A stretch of DNA of 51,468 nt, from assembly GCA_022821965.1 (NCBI GenBank), contig JAJECN010000019.1, forward strand, positions 1 through 51,468. Direction: 5' to 3'. A program made the position numbers and the translations under genes. The notes beneath the pieces were generated by a model. The model was not told where the DNA came from, did not search any database, and was given only the letters and a program-made list of their open reading frames with translations. This stretch comes from Candidatus Poribacteria bacterium. GTDB taxonomy: Bacteria; Poribacteria; WGA-4E; WGA-3G. How positions within the stretch are numbered: position 1 is the stretch's first letter; each line of letters opens with the position of its first letter. Of this stretch, positions 33,011 through 40,587 are shown piece after piece.

Positions 33011-36000
33011 CTATTTTCCCAAAGAAATGAGGTAATCTCGAACAAGTCGAATCTGTTCCTCAGCATCATTGCCAGCATAACCGTCAAGTGGTATATGTTG
33101 CCCACCAACGAGGGGCCACGCCTGCGGCATCGCCGTTCCGGGTTGGAACGACTGCGGATCCTTCATCCAATCAATGAGCCAATCCAATTTGAGCCGCTCT
33201 TTCGCCAATGCGAGATCAGGTCGTCCCGCCTTGTCGCTCCCTTCAGGAATAACTTCACCCTGCGAAGGATGGCAGGAGATACACTGAAGCGTGTCAAAAA
33301 TCTGCTTACCGACTCGTAATTCAGCACGCGTCGGTGTCGGCATTTCAAGCGTCTCATAAGGGAAGGGTTCATCGTCAAGCGCAGAGAAGTACTCGACAAG
33401 CGTTGTCGCTTCGTCATCAGACAGTCCGAATGTCGGCATCCGTACTTTGAGTCCATAACGGATTTCTGACGGCTCCTTCAGGAATTCAAATAACCAGTCT
33501 GGATAAACCCTCGCGCCTTCAGCTTTCAACGTCGGCGGTGCAAACTGCGTGGCAACCATCTCACTTAACCCTTCGTGTGCGATGATAACATCGCGATAAT
33601 CACCGCCACCACCTTCAATCTCATGGCATCCAGCGCAATTATATTTTTTCACCAGCCGTCTGCCAGCATCAATACGGTTCAATTTCTCGGATCGGTTATG
33701 GATATAACTGAGTGGATACTTCTCCGGTTGGAAACTCTTCAAAAGCACAGCGAGTGCTTTCGCGTCTTCGTCGTTCATCTGGAAGACAGGCATACGAGAG
33801 ACAATGCGTCGCGTCTGGTAACGCCGTGGGTCGGTCACTTTACCAAGGGTCCATCCAGTCCAACTGTGTTCAATATCTACCGTATCACCAAAGTCAAGTT
33901 CATCAGCGAATTTCGCGCCGAATTCGCCGAGATCAGCACCGACTTTTGATTCATTTTCAAATCCAGGGACTTCATGGCAACCGAAACATCCGTAAGTTCT
34001 GACGAGTGTCTCACCTTCTGCTACGTCCACTTCACCGATGGATTCAGTAGATACGTTCGGGGTTGCCTGCTGTAAACTCATCAAGTACGCGACAACATCA
34101 TCAACTTCGCTATCGTTCAACCGCAAACTCGGCATACTCGTATCTGGATCGTACGCTTTCGGATCGCGGATCCACTGTCGGAGGTAATTCGGCGTAACCT
34201 TTTCGCCAACACTGTCCAGTGCCGGAGCAAAATCGCTTCCTAAACCACCAACAGCATGACACGTAAGACAGCCAACAGTTTTAACAGTCTCTTCACCTGC
34301 TTCAATAGCACGTTGAGATTCGGAATAGGTTGCACTGACCTCATCAAGATTCGCATCACGCATTTGTGCAAGGTAAGCTGCGATAGATTTTACCTCATCA
34401 ACAATGCGAATAACATAACTGTCAGGATACGGATATTCCGTGCCGTCATCCGTTTTGAGGATAATACCATTCGCTGTTTTGGTGACAACACCGGTACGTT
34501 TCCCACCATTCTTGAGGTAAACGACTTGCGTCATGCCATCGGCAGGAAAGAAGTTTGGCATCGTCGTATTCGGCAGATGCGCCTCAGGCTTCTTAATCCA
34601 ACTTTCGAGCCAAGCAGTATCTGTTATCTTGCTACCGACTTTCGCAAGTGACGGACCAACGTTGGCGAGGTCTTCAATAGCACTATAGCCTTCTACGGCG
34701 TGGCAGCCGTGACAGCCGAGGTCTTCAAAGAGTGCCAAACCCTTTGTCAGATTAGGGGCATAGTCCTGAGGTTCATCGGTTTCAGGATTCACACCGTAAT
34801 CTAACATCACCACACCATCGTGACAACGACGGCAGTTAGATTCCATATATCCGGCTGTATCTTCAGAGGTTCTGCCGGTATGCTCATCCAAACCAAGTAC
34901 AGGGGTGAGCCAATACTCAGCATGCGTCAAGGCGTGCGCGGATTTTGCTGTGAGTGCTTGTCCCTGTCCACCGTGGCAGGGCGTACATCCAAATCTATCA
35001 ACAGGGTGTTTCGCAAGGAGAACATCTCGATGCGGATGCGTCTGGAGGACTGAATGGTAGCCGGTCTCATAAGAGATCTCTACTTCGCCGAAGACATCGA
35101 CATCACTGAAAGTAAGGGTGCCGTTCTCTTCTAATGTATATTCGTCTGCTTCCGCCTCAAATCCATCAATTATAATATTCTCACTCCCGACTTTAACACT
35201 TGCGTGCTTGAGACGATGGACAACCGGATTTTCGCCATCACCTTCTACCTCAAATATCTCTTGGGCAGATTGCTCATAGCCTTCCCTATCAACAGAGAAG
35301 TGACACGTCGCACACCTGTCTGCGGTATGGCTGAAATCTTCAAGATAGTATTGCGTGATGGTTCGCGTTTCACGGAAGGGATTTTCTAATAGGCTACCGA
35401 GGAAGGTTCTCTTGATACCACCAACTGAATGGAGTTTTTCCTCAAGGCGTGCTACTTCGTCATACTTTGCTTTGTCGGCTTGTAAAGATTGAAGCGAGGC
35501 TTGAGCAGCGGTAATGCCACCAGTGATCTCTGTATCTGTCGTATTATATTTTTGCGCGATAAGGTAGGTGCTGAGCGCACTCTGTGCGTCTCCATTGGCT
35601 TGATAAAATTGCGCCAAAACTTTGTTCGCCTCTGCAAAGGCAGCTTCCGCTTTCAAAACGGCTTCGGTCAGTTCACTCTCAATCTCGGATTCAAAATCCG
35701 CTAATTTCTTTTGCCACTTGTCAACAGTCGCATTATGTTTACCCTTCGCTTCATGGAGGCTATGCTGATATTTATAATTAATCGCATCCGATTCGCTCTG
35801 TCGAAACTTGCGTTCTTGCAGTGCTTCGTCCAAGGCAACTTGAGCGTTCCTGATTTCTTTCGTTAACCTTCCGAGCTCTTTCGGATCAGGTTCCTGAGGT
35901 GTAGGGAGTTCAGGTAGAATTAACTTCGCATTCTCCAATTCCGCGTGTGTCTTTTCATATTCATATTGATAAAATTGCTGCTGGATCTGCTTCCATGGAC

Positions 36001-36139
36001 GGCGAGTAATCATCTCACTCCAGAATCCCCATAAGGTGACCAGTCCCAACAATCCAGACAGAATAAAGAACAAAGCAGAATACGACTTACTCTCAGCAGG
36101 AATTTCCTTTTTGTTCCTCACGAAATCTTCTCCCTCCAT
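33011..36139 (-). CDS. Membrane-anchored octaheme cytochrome c with coiled coil
   Basis: 1042 residues. One helix (21-40) is followed by a long charged coiled coil (about 50-240). Eight CxxCH sites follow at about 276 (CATCH), 385 (CTPCH), 436 (CRRCH), 476 (CHGCH), 624 (CLTCH), 718 (CFGCH), 836 (CAGCH) and 953 (CISCH). The later five look like tandem class I cytochrome c domains with Met ligands (TTMPNFF, TSMPSLR, SRMPVFQ, VRMPTFG, TAMPQAW). Residues about 540-578 form an SH3-like insertion (GKRTGVVTKTANGIILKT) between the Met loop and last helix of the fourth heme domain. It follows cytochrome b, where cytochrome c1 would be expected, so it probably carries electrons away from the Rieske protein. 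Confidence 0.9.
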   Translation of the reverse strand: MEGEDFVRNKKEIPAESKSYSALFFILSGLLGLVTLWGFWSEMITRRPWKQIQQQFYQYEYEKTHAELENAKLILPELPTPQEPDPKELGRLTKEIRNAQVALDEALQERKFRQSESDAINYKYQHSLHEAKGKHNATVDKWQKKLADFESEIESELTEAVLKAEAAFAEANKVLAQFYQANGDAQSALSTYLIAQKYNTTDTEITGGITAAQASLQSLQADKAKYDEVARLEEKLHSVGGIKRTFLGSLLENPFRETRTITQYYLEDFSHTADRCATCHFSVDREGYEQSAQEIFEVEGDGENPVVHRLKHASVKVGSENIIIDGFEAEADEYTLEENGTLTFSDVDVFGEVEISYETGYHSVLQTHPHRDVLLAKHPVDRFGCTPCHGGQGQALTAKSAHALTHAEYWLTPVLGLDEHTGRTSEDTAGYMESNCRRCHDGVVMLDYGVNPETDEPQDYAPNLTKGLALFEDLGCHGCHAVEGYSAIEDLANVGPSLAKVGSKITDTAWLESWIKKPEAHLPNTTMPNFFPADGMTQVVYLKNGGKRTGVVTKTANGIILKTDDGTEYPYPDSYVIRIVDEVKSIAAYLAQMRDANLDEVSATYSESQRAIEAGEETVKTVGCLTCHAVGGLGSDFAPALDSVGEKVTPNYLRQWIRDPKAYDPDTSMPSLRLNDSEVDDVVAYLMSLQQATPNVSTESIGEVDVAEGETLVRTYGCFGCHEVPGFENESKVGADLGEFGAKFADELDFGDTVDIEHSWTGWTLGKVTDPRRYQTRRIVSRMPVFQMNDEDAKALAVLLKSFQPEKYPLSYIHNRSEKLNRIDAGRRLVKKYNCAGCHEIEGGGGDYRDVIIAHEGLSEMVATQFAPPTLKAEGARVYPDWLFEFLKEPSEIRYGLKVRMPTFGLSDDEATTLVEYFSALDDEPFPYETLEMPTPTRAELRVGKQIFDTLQCISCHPSQGEVIPEGSDKAGRPDLALAKERLKLDWLIDWMKDPQSFQPGTAMPQAWPLVGGQHIPLDGYAGNDAEEQIRLVRDYLISLGK

Positions 36140-36200
36140 GTCAATTGATACATTACGATGTCATTGCCAACGATATACGTAAAGGGGACAACCATCCGCG

Positions 36201-37067
36201 TTAAATGTTGAACCACGGGGATACCCAGATGTATTTCACATTCAATACTACACGCAGTACCATTTTTATTGGCAGCGCGAGCATGGTTAAGAACAGAAAT
36301 GAGACAACAATATATCGGACAAGACCGAGCTCCTGCAGGAAATGGCTACTTTTACGCTTCCACAAGTAGAAAATGGGACCAATAGCGAAATACCCTGCGA
36401 CGACAAAAAACCCGAAAAAGTTCGCAGTGGGCGCATCTCGGATACCGAACAGATACGACAAATTCACGTTCGTCAATGGAACAACAAGGTGCGGATCCCA
36501 CTTCTCCCAAGGCGCGAAGAAGTTCCATCCGGGGCCTCTGAGGAATGTACCGACAACCATCAAGACGATCCATAAAATGATAAATCCGAAGCAGAACACA
36601 GCAAGCGCGAACGGACGTTCCTTGATTGTGTAATAACCTTTACCTTTCGGATTAATGTCAATATATGGAATAGCTATCAAACCTGCGATAATTAGACCCG
36701 GCAGCACCACCCCGGCAATCCACGGGTCAAAGTAAACGAGCATTTCTTGGAGCGCAAGAAAATACCACGGTGCTTTAGAAGGGTTCGGGGTCTTTGTTGG
36801 GTCGCTCGGTTCCTCAAGCGGGGCATCAATCATAATCGACCAGACCCCGAGCACCAACATCACGATAATCGCACAGATAAACTCATTTCGGCACAAGTAG
36901 GGCCACACATAGACTTTATCGTTGAGAGCGGCATCCGAAGGGACACCTGTCTTGTCGGTCTGGCGTGCTTGCCGGTATGAAAGCCAGATGAAATAGGGTA
37001 TTAAAAAGAGAATAGCAACAATGGGGACATTATCCGGCTTCGTCACCAGTGCTATAAAATTCTCCAT
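36201..37067 (-). CDS. petD: Cytochrome b C-terminal subunit (subunit IV-like)
   Basis: 288 residues, about six to seven helices. The Qo-site motif appears as KAPWYFLALQEMLVYF, the APWY form seen in several bacterial split cytochrome b complexes, in place of PEWY. Further helices follow (GVVLPGLIIAGLIAIPYID; FALAVFCFGFIILWIVLMVVG). It extends beyond the 160-residue cyanobacterial PetD, so it is a longer bacterial version. GGAGCAGGAT precedes ATG 37067. It is encoded 111 bases after the petB-like gene. Confidence 0.92.
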   Translation of the reverse strand: MENFIALVTKPDNVPIVAILFLIPYFIWLSYRQARQTDKTGVPSDAALNDKVYVWPYLCRNEFICAIIVMLVLGVWSIMIDAPLEEPSDPTKTPNPSKAPWYFLALQEMLVYFDPWIAGVVLPGLIIAGLIAIPYIDINPKGKGYYTIKERPFALAVFCFGFIILWIVLMVVGTFLRGPGWNFFAPWEKWDPHLVVPLTNVNLSYLFGIRDAPTANFFGFFVVAGYFAIGPIFYLWKRKSSHFLQELGLVRYIVVSFLFLTMLALPIKMVLRVVLNVKYIWVSPWFNI

Positions 37068-37088
37068 ATCCTGCTCCTTTTTTATCGC

Positions 37089-37173
37089 AATCAGCCATCA
37101 GCAGTCAGTAGGACGTGTGGCAGGTGAGAACATTTGCAACCGCCACAACTACCGACAGCCAATTCGCTGACAG
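37089..37173. repeat. CAGCCATCAG-type repeat between the cytochrome b genes
   Basis: CAGCCATCAGCAGTCAGTAGG on one side and ACTACCGACAGCC...GCTGACAGCC on the other fill the petB-petD spacer. It is a loose member of the family at 24965-25033 and 31199-31281. Confidence 0.4.
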
Positions 37174-37178
37174 CCATT

Positions 37179-37949
37179 TTATAGAGGCCCAGAGATGCCA
37201 CCATCCTTACGCACACGCCAGAAATGCAAAGCCATCAGGACACTTGCTAACAGCGGAACTGCAACACAGTGTAAAATATAGAACCTCAACAACGTTGAGG
37301 GACCTACTATTGTCCCCGCCAGCAGTGCAAATCGGACATCGTTTGATTGTGTAATGTCTTGCGGAGCAAATGGACCTTCATGTCCCAAAACCGGGGTCGC
37401 ACGTGCCATGTTCGTTCCTACAGTCACAGCCCAAAATGCCAACTGATCCCACGGTAACAAGTACCCCGTGAAACTCAGGAAAAATGTCACGAGTAACAAG
37501 ATGACACCAACTGCCCAGTTGAATTCTCGTGGTTTCTTATAGGAACCCGTCAAGAAAACTCTGAACATATGCAACATCACCGAGATAACCATGCCATGTG
37601 CTGCCCAGCGGTGCATGTTACGTAGGAGCATCCCGAACGGAATATCAAATTCAAGGTATTGAACATCGTGGAAAGCATATTCGGCTGTTGGCCGGTAATA
37701 GAACATCAGGAGTACGCCGGTGACGGCTGTCACAAGAAACATAAGGAAAGTGATACCGCCCATGCACCATGTAAAGCGGAAATTCAACGCGTGCCGAGAA
37801 ATCCGGGGAGGATGGAGATGCAACCAGACGTTTTGGAGAACCTGTAAGGTGTAGCGACGCCCCGTTTGTTCATATCCGTGGCGGAATATAGAGCGCCAAA
37901 TGTCGGAATTCGTAATCTTTTCTTTGAGCCCTTTACGTTCTTCGTTCAT
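37179..37949 (-). CDS. petB: Cytochrome b N-terminal subunit (cytochrome b6-like)
   Basis: 256 residues, four core helices. The heme b ligands are the His pairs in RNMHRWAAHGMVISVMLHMF (helix B) and LHCVAVPLLASVLMALHFWR (helix D). GYLLPWDQLAFWAVTVGTNM marks the Qo region. It has an N-terminal extension of about 65 residues. In the inner membrane it forms a quinol:cytochrome c oxidoreductase with the Rieske protein upstream and the petD-like subunit downstream. Confidence 0.95.
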   Translation of the reverse strand: MNEERKGLKEKITNSDIWRSIFRHGYEQTGRRYTLQVLQNVWLHLHPPRISRHALNFRFTWCMGGITFLMFLVTAVTGVLLMFYYRPTAEYAFHDVQYLEFDIPFGMLLRNMHRWAAHGMVISVMLHMFRVFLTGSYKKPREFNWAVGVILLLVTFFLSFTGYLLPWDQLAFWAVTVGTNMARATPVLGHEGPFAPQDITQSNDVRFALLAGTIVGPSTLLRFYILHCVAVPLLASVLMALHFWRVRKDGGISGPL

Positions 37950-38048
37950 ATTCTTTTAGCAAGTTTCGACGTAGATGGCAAGATGCGCCTATAAAGTCGA
38001 AACGCCTTTTCTGCCCAACCGGAGCTGAGCACAAATGCTCTCCTTTCT

Positions 38049-38582
38049 TCAGACCTTCAAAAAGGAGCCTGGATCGCTCCATTGTCCCTTCTCACCTAAA
38101 AATTTCACAGACTTGTCAATTTCGAGTTGACCATCTTCTGCTAACGTAATTTTAACCCGTTCAAGGGGGCGGGGCGCCGGACCTTCGTAGTTAACACCCT
38201 CTCGATCAAAACCACTACCGTGACATGGACACTTGAATTTACTTTCAGAGCCAAGCCAGCGAGGTGTACATCCGAGGTGTGTGCAGATGGTTAAAAGTGC
38301 GTAGAACTCACCGTCCTGTTTTCGGACAATCCAAACACCAAACGGCTCTTTTTTGTACTTTTCACTAACACTGCCCGGTGGATATTCAGCCGGGAATCCT
38401 GCTTTAAAAATAGAGGAGGGTTCAAACAGTACGCGTGGATACAGATACCGAACCAATCCCGGTCCGAAGGCCAAACCCGATGCTGCAACGAAAGTCCCCC
38501 AGCCGAGAGATTTGAAAAATTTACGTCGAGATTCCACTTCTACCCCCGAATCTTGCAGGTAACGCTTACGCGCAATACCCAC
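38049..38582 (-). CDS. Rieske [2Fe-2S] protein of the cytochrome b complex
   Basis: 177 residues. ESRRKFFKSLGWGTFVAASG is a twin-arginine type membrane anchor. The cluster ligands are in CTHLGC and CPCHGSGFD (two Cys and two His, with the disulfide cysteines). The start is GTG 38582; no ATG is available upstream of the anchor and no ribosome-binding site is obvious. It is the first gene of the bc operon, about 170 bases after a perfect promoter. Confidence 0.94.
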   Translation of the reverse strand: MGIARKRYLQDSGVEVESRRKFFKSLGWGTFVAASGLAFGPGLVRYLYPRVLFEPSSIFKAGFPAEYPPGSVSEKYKKEPFGVWIVRKQDGEFYALLTICTHLGCTPRWLGSESKFKCPCHGSGFDREGVNYEGPAPRPLERVKITLAEDGQLEIDKSVKFLGEKGQWSDPGSFLKV

Positions 38583-39045
38583 GAATCAAAACTAAATCGC
38601 ATATATTATAAATCAGTTCTAAATAAATGTCACCAAAATCTTTTTGCATCTGAAAGTCTGTTTTGCACAAACAGCACACATGCATCAATTCCAGATTGGT
38701 TCGATTAAAAGAGCATAAAAGTTACCCAAAGCAATTTTCGCGCCATGAGCGTTAATTATTATAACATGTCTTCAAAAGTTTGTCAACCATTTTTTAAATT
38801 TTTTCACAGAATTTTTTAAAAATTACAAGTGAACACCTCCTTTCTTTTCGATCAACCTCTTAAAGGACTGCAAAGCTTAGTAAAACCGACAGATCCAATA
38901 GGAAATCGTGGAGATCAACCACTCAATTTGTAACGAAACGAGCAAAATTTTGTTCAATTCTTCAAGGATCTATGATACAATCTACCCGACGATTTCCCAG
39001 TTTGCAGGTATCAAGAACCAACAACCCAACGACGGAGGAGCCAAG
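38583..39045. other. AT-rich divergent intergenic region
   Basis: It contains the Rieske operon promoter (38758-38786), an A/T-rich tract (38790-38830) and, near 38976-38981, a TACAAT box that may serve the LamG gene, though its -35 region is poor. No gene is seen. Confidence 0.5.
38758..38786 (-). promoter_or_regulatory. Perfect sigma-70-type promoter of the Rieske/cytochrome b operon
   Basis: On the minus strand TTGACA (38786-38781) and TATAAT (38763-38758) are exact consensus boxes with the optimal 17-base spacer. Transcription would start near 38751, giving a leader of about 170 bases. Confidence 0.8.
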
Positions 39046-39831
39046 ATGATACGCTTGATAATCAGTTTAATCACCATAGGTCTCATGTTTACACAACTCA
39101 GCACCGCTGAAATCGATCCGAAATCTATTGTCGGTGCGTGGTTGTTCAACGAAAACAGCGGAAAAGTCGCCAAAGATTCATCCGACAATGGCAACGATGG
39201 CGACCTTGTCGGCGGTGCTAAATGGGTGAAGGGTAAATTCGGCAACGCCATTGAACTCAACGGTAAGGATGCTTGGGTCACTGTTCCAGAAATTGGACCA
39301 CTTGAGGATTTTACACTCCTAAAATGGTTTAATGCGACAGGTAGAGTCGGGCTGTGGAGATGCTTCTTTAACCGAGACGGTTGGGCACCCGGGTTTGTCC
39401 ACTACCAGTTTCGTCCAGACAACAAGATGGAGATGGCGATTCACTCCAACAACCCAGTGCGACATCCGGGTTGGCTCAATTCAAAGTTTACAGCGGATAA
39501 GGATATCCTAAACAAATGGTTCCATCTCGCAGTTGCATATAGCAGCAACGACGAATCCGTTCACGTCTACTTCGATGGCGAACTGGATGCCGAGGGCAAA
39601 TGGGGTCCCTTGCCCGGGGAATTTGGACCTGGACGTATCGGTTCATGGAGTGGGGGCGGCAGAGAGTGGGAAGGTATGTTCGACGAAATGCTACTCTTCG
39701 ATGTCGCATTGGAGGAAGCCGACATCCAGATGCTCATGGAGAACGGTTTAGAAGACACCCTCGCAGTTGAGGCGGCAAACAAAGCTGCAACAATCTGGGG
39801 ACAACTTAAGTTAGGATTTACGGATAAATAG
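39046..39831 (+). CDS. LamG-domain exported protein with C-terminal WGxLK motif
   Basis: 261 residues. A signal peptide (MIRLIISLITIGLMFTQLSTA) is followed by a concanavalin-like LamG fold (GAWLFNENSGKVAKDSSDNG; HVYFDGELDAEG; FDEMLLFDVALEEADIQ), typically a carbohydrate- or ligand-binding jelly roll. The end AATIWGQLK plus six residues matches the tails of two other exported proteins in this window. ATG 39046 is fixed by GGAGGAG at 39034-39040; an in-frame start 46 codons upstream lacks this. LamG proteins are heavily multiplied in Poribacteria. Confidence 0.88.
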   Translation: MIRLIISLITIGLMFTQLSTAEIDPKSIVGAWLFNENSGKVAKDSSDNGNDGDLVGGAKWVKGKFGNAIELNGKDAWVTVPEIGPLEDFTLLKWFNATGRVGLWRCFFNRDGWAPGFVHYQFRPDNKMEMAIHSNNPVRHPGWLNSKFTADKDILNKWFHLAVAYSSNDESVHVYFDGELDAEGKWGPLPGEFGPGRIGSWSGGGREWEGMFDEMLLFDVALEEADIQMLMENGLEDTLAVEAANKAATIWGQLKLGFTDK

Positions 39832-39847
39832 ATAGGTACTCTCCGGT

Positions 39848-39870
39848 AGGCGTGCTTCCGAAGCACGCCT
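39848..39870. terminator. Hairpin between convergent LamG and UDG genes
   Basis: AGGCGTGCTT and AAGCACGCCT form a perfect 10 bp stem around CCG, 16 bases after the LamG stop. It may end transcripts from both sides. The absence of a T run is noted. Confidence 0.55.
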
Positions 39871-39914
39871 CTGGAAGAACAAACGAACTCTTTCCCCACA
39901 CCGCAACAAAGTTT

Positions 39915-40547
39915 TCAAAAAAGCGTTAGTTTGGGAACTTCAATCGGTTCCTGCAGTTTCCGCACCGCCTCAGCGATATCGTCAATAACGATTTGGCGCA
40001 GTGCCGTGAAATTCTCACCCTCTTGTCGCAGGACATAAGCAGGATTAAACGTCGCCATGGCAAACGGCGCATAGTGGGTATCCGTAAACCAGACACCGCG
40101 TTCTTCTGTAATGCGGAAATTGCGATCAATAAGTGTTTTTGCTGCAGGCGCACCCATACAGAGAATCACCGACGGCAGCATCAGTGTAAGTTCGCCATCA
40201 AGCCATTTAGCACACGCCTTAATCTCCGATGCCTTCGGCGGACGGTTTTTCAATACACCGCCCCTCAGACTTGCAGCCCGACATTTAATGATGTTCGTGA
40301 GCCAGATATCTGCACGCGTTAACTCGTTTGCTGCTAAAACCTCGTCAAGCAAATCCCCAGCAGGACCTGAAAACGGAAAGGTCGTGTGATTATCGGCAGC
40401 GGAGGGTCCCTCTGCAACAACCGCTAATTTCGCCGTAGCATCCCCGCTACCGAAAACAACATTCGCACGGGTCTCCGCCAAATCACAAGCAGTACAAGTG
40501 CTCGCGCGCGCTTTAAGGGCTTGCATCTGTGTCTGCACACTACTCAT
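39915..40547 (-). CDS. Family-4-type uracil-DNA glycosylase
   Basis: 210 residues. It has four cluster cysteines (CTAC near 18-21, then KCRAAS and KACAKWL), the active-site segment VVAEGPSAADN...FPFSGPAGDLLDE (equivalent of GEAPG...PFVGRAG) and the second motif ATFNPAYVLR. In most relatives the second motif is HP; here Asn replaces His. It removes uracil from DNA in base-excision repair. The gene faces LamG in convergent orientation. The substitution may alter activity or mark a subfamily. Confidence 0.85.
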   Translation of the reverse strand: MSSVQTQMQALKARASTCTACDLAETRANVVFGSGDATAKLAVVAEGPSAADNHTTFPFSGPAGDLLDEVLAANELTRADIWLTNIIKCRAASLRGGVLKNRPPKASEIKACAKWLDGELTLMLPSVILCMGAPAAKTLIDRNFRITEERGVWFTDTHYAPFAMATFNPAYVLRQEGENFTALRQIVIDDIAEAVRKLQEPIEVPKLTLF

Positions 40548-40587
40548 TTTCTCACACCGAATTTCTTAGAACAAACTACCACTGAAA

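Noticed and set aside
24168-38582. Alternative complex III
   Set aside because: No NrfD-like membrane subunits, Fe-S/molybdopterin-like ActB or pentaheme ActA were seen; instead a true Rieske/cytochrome b set is present.
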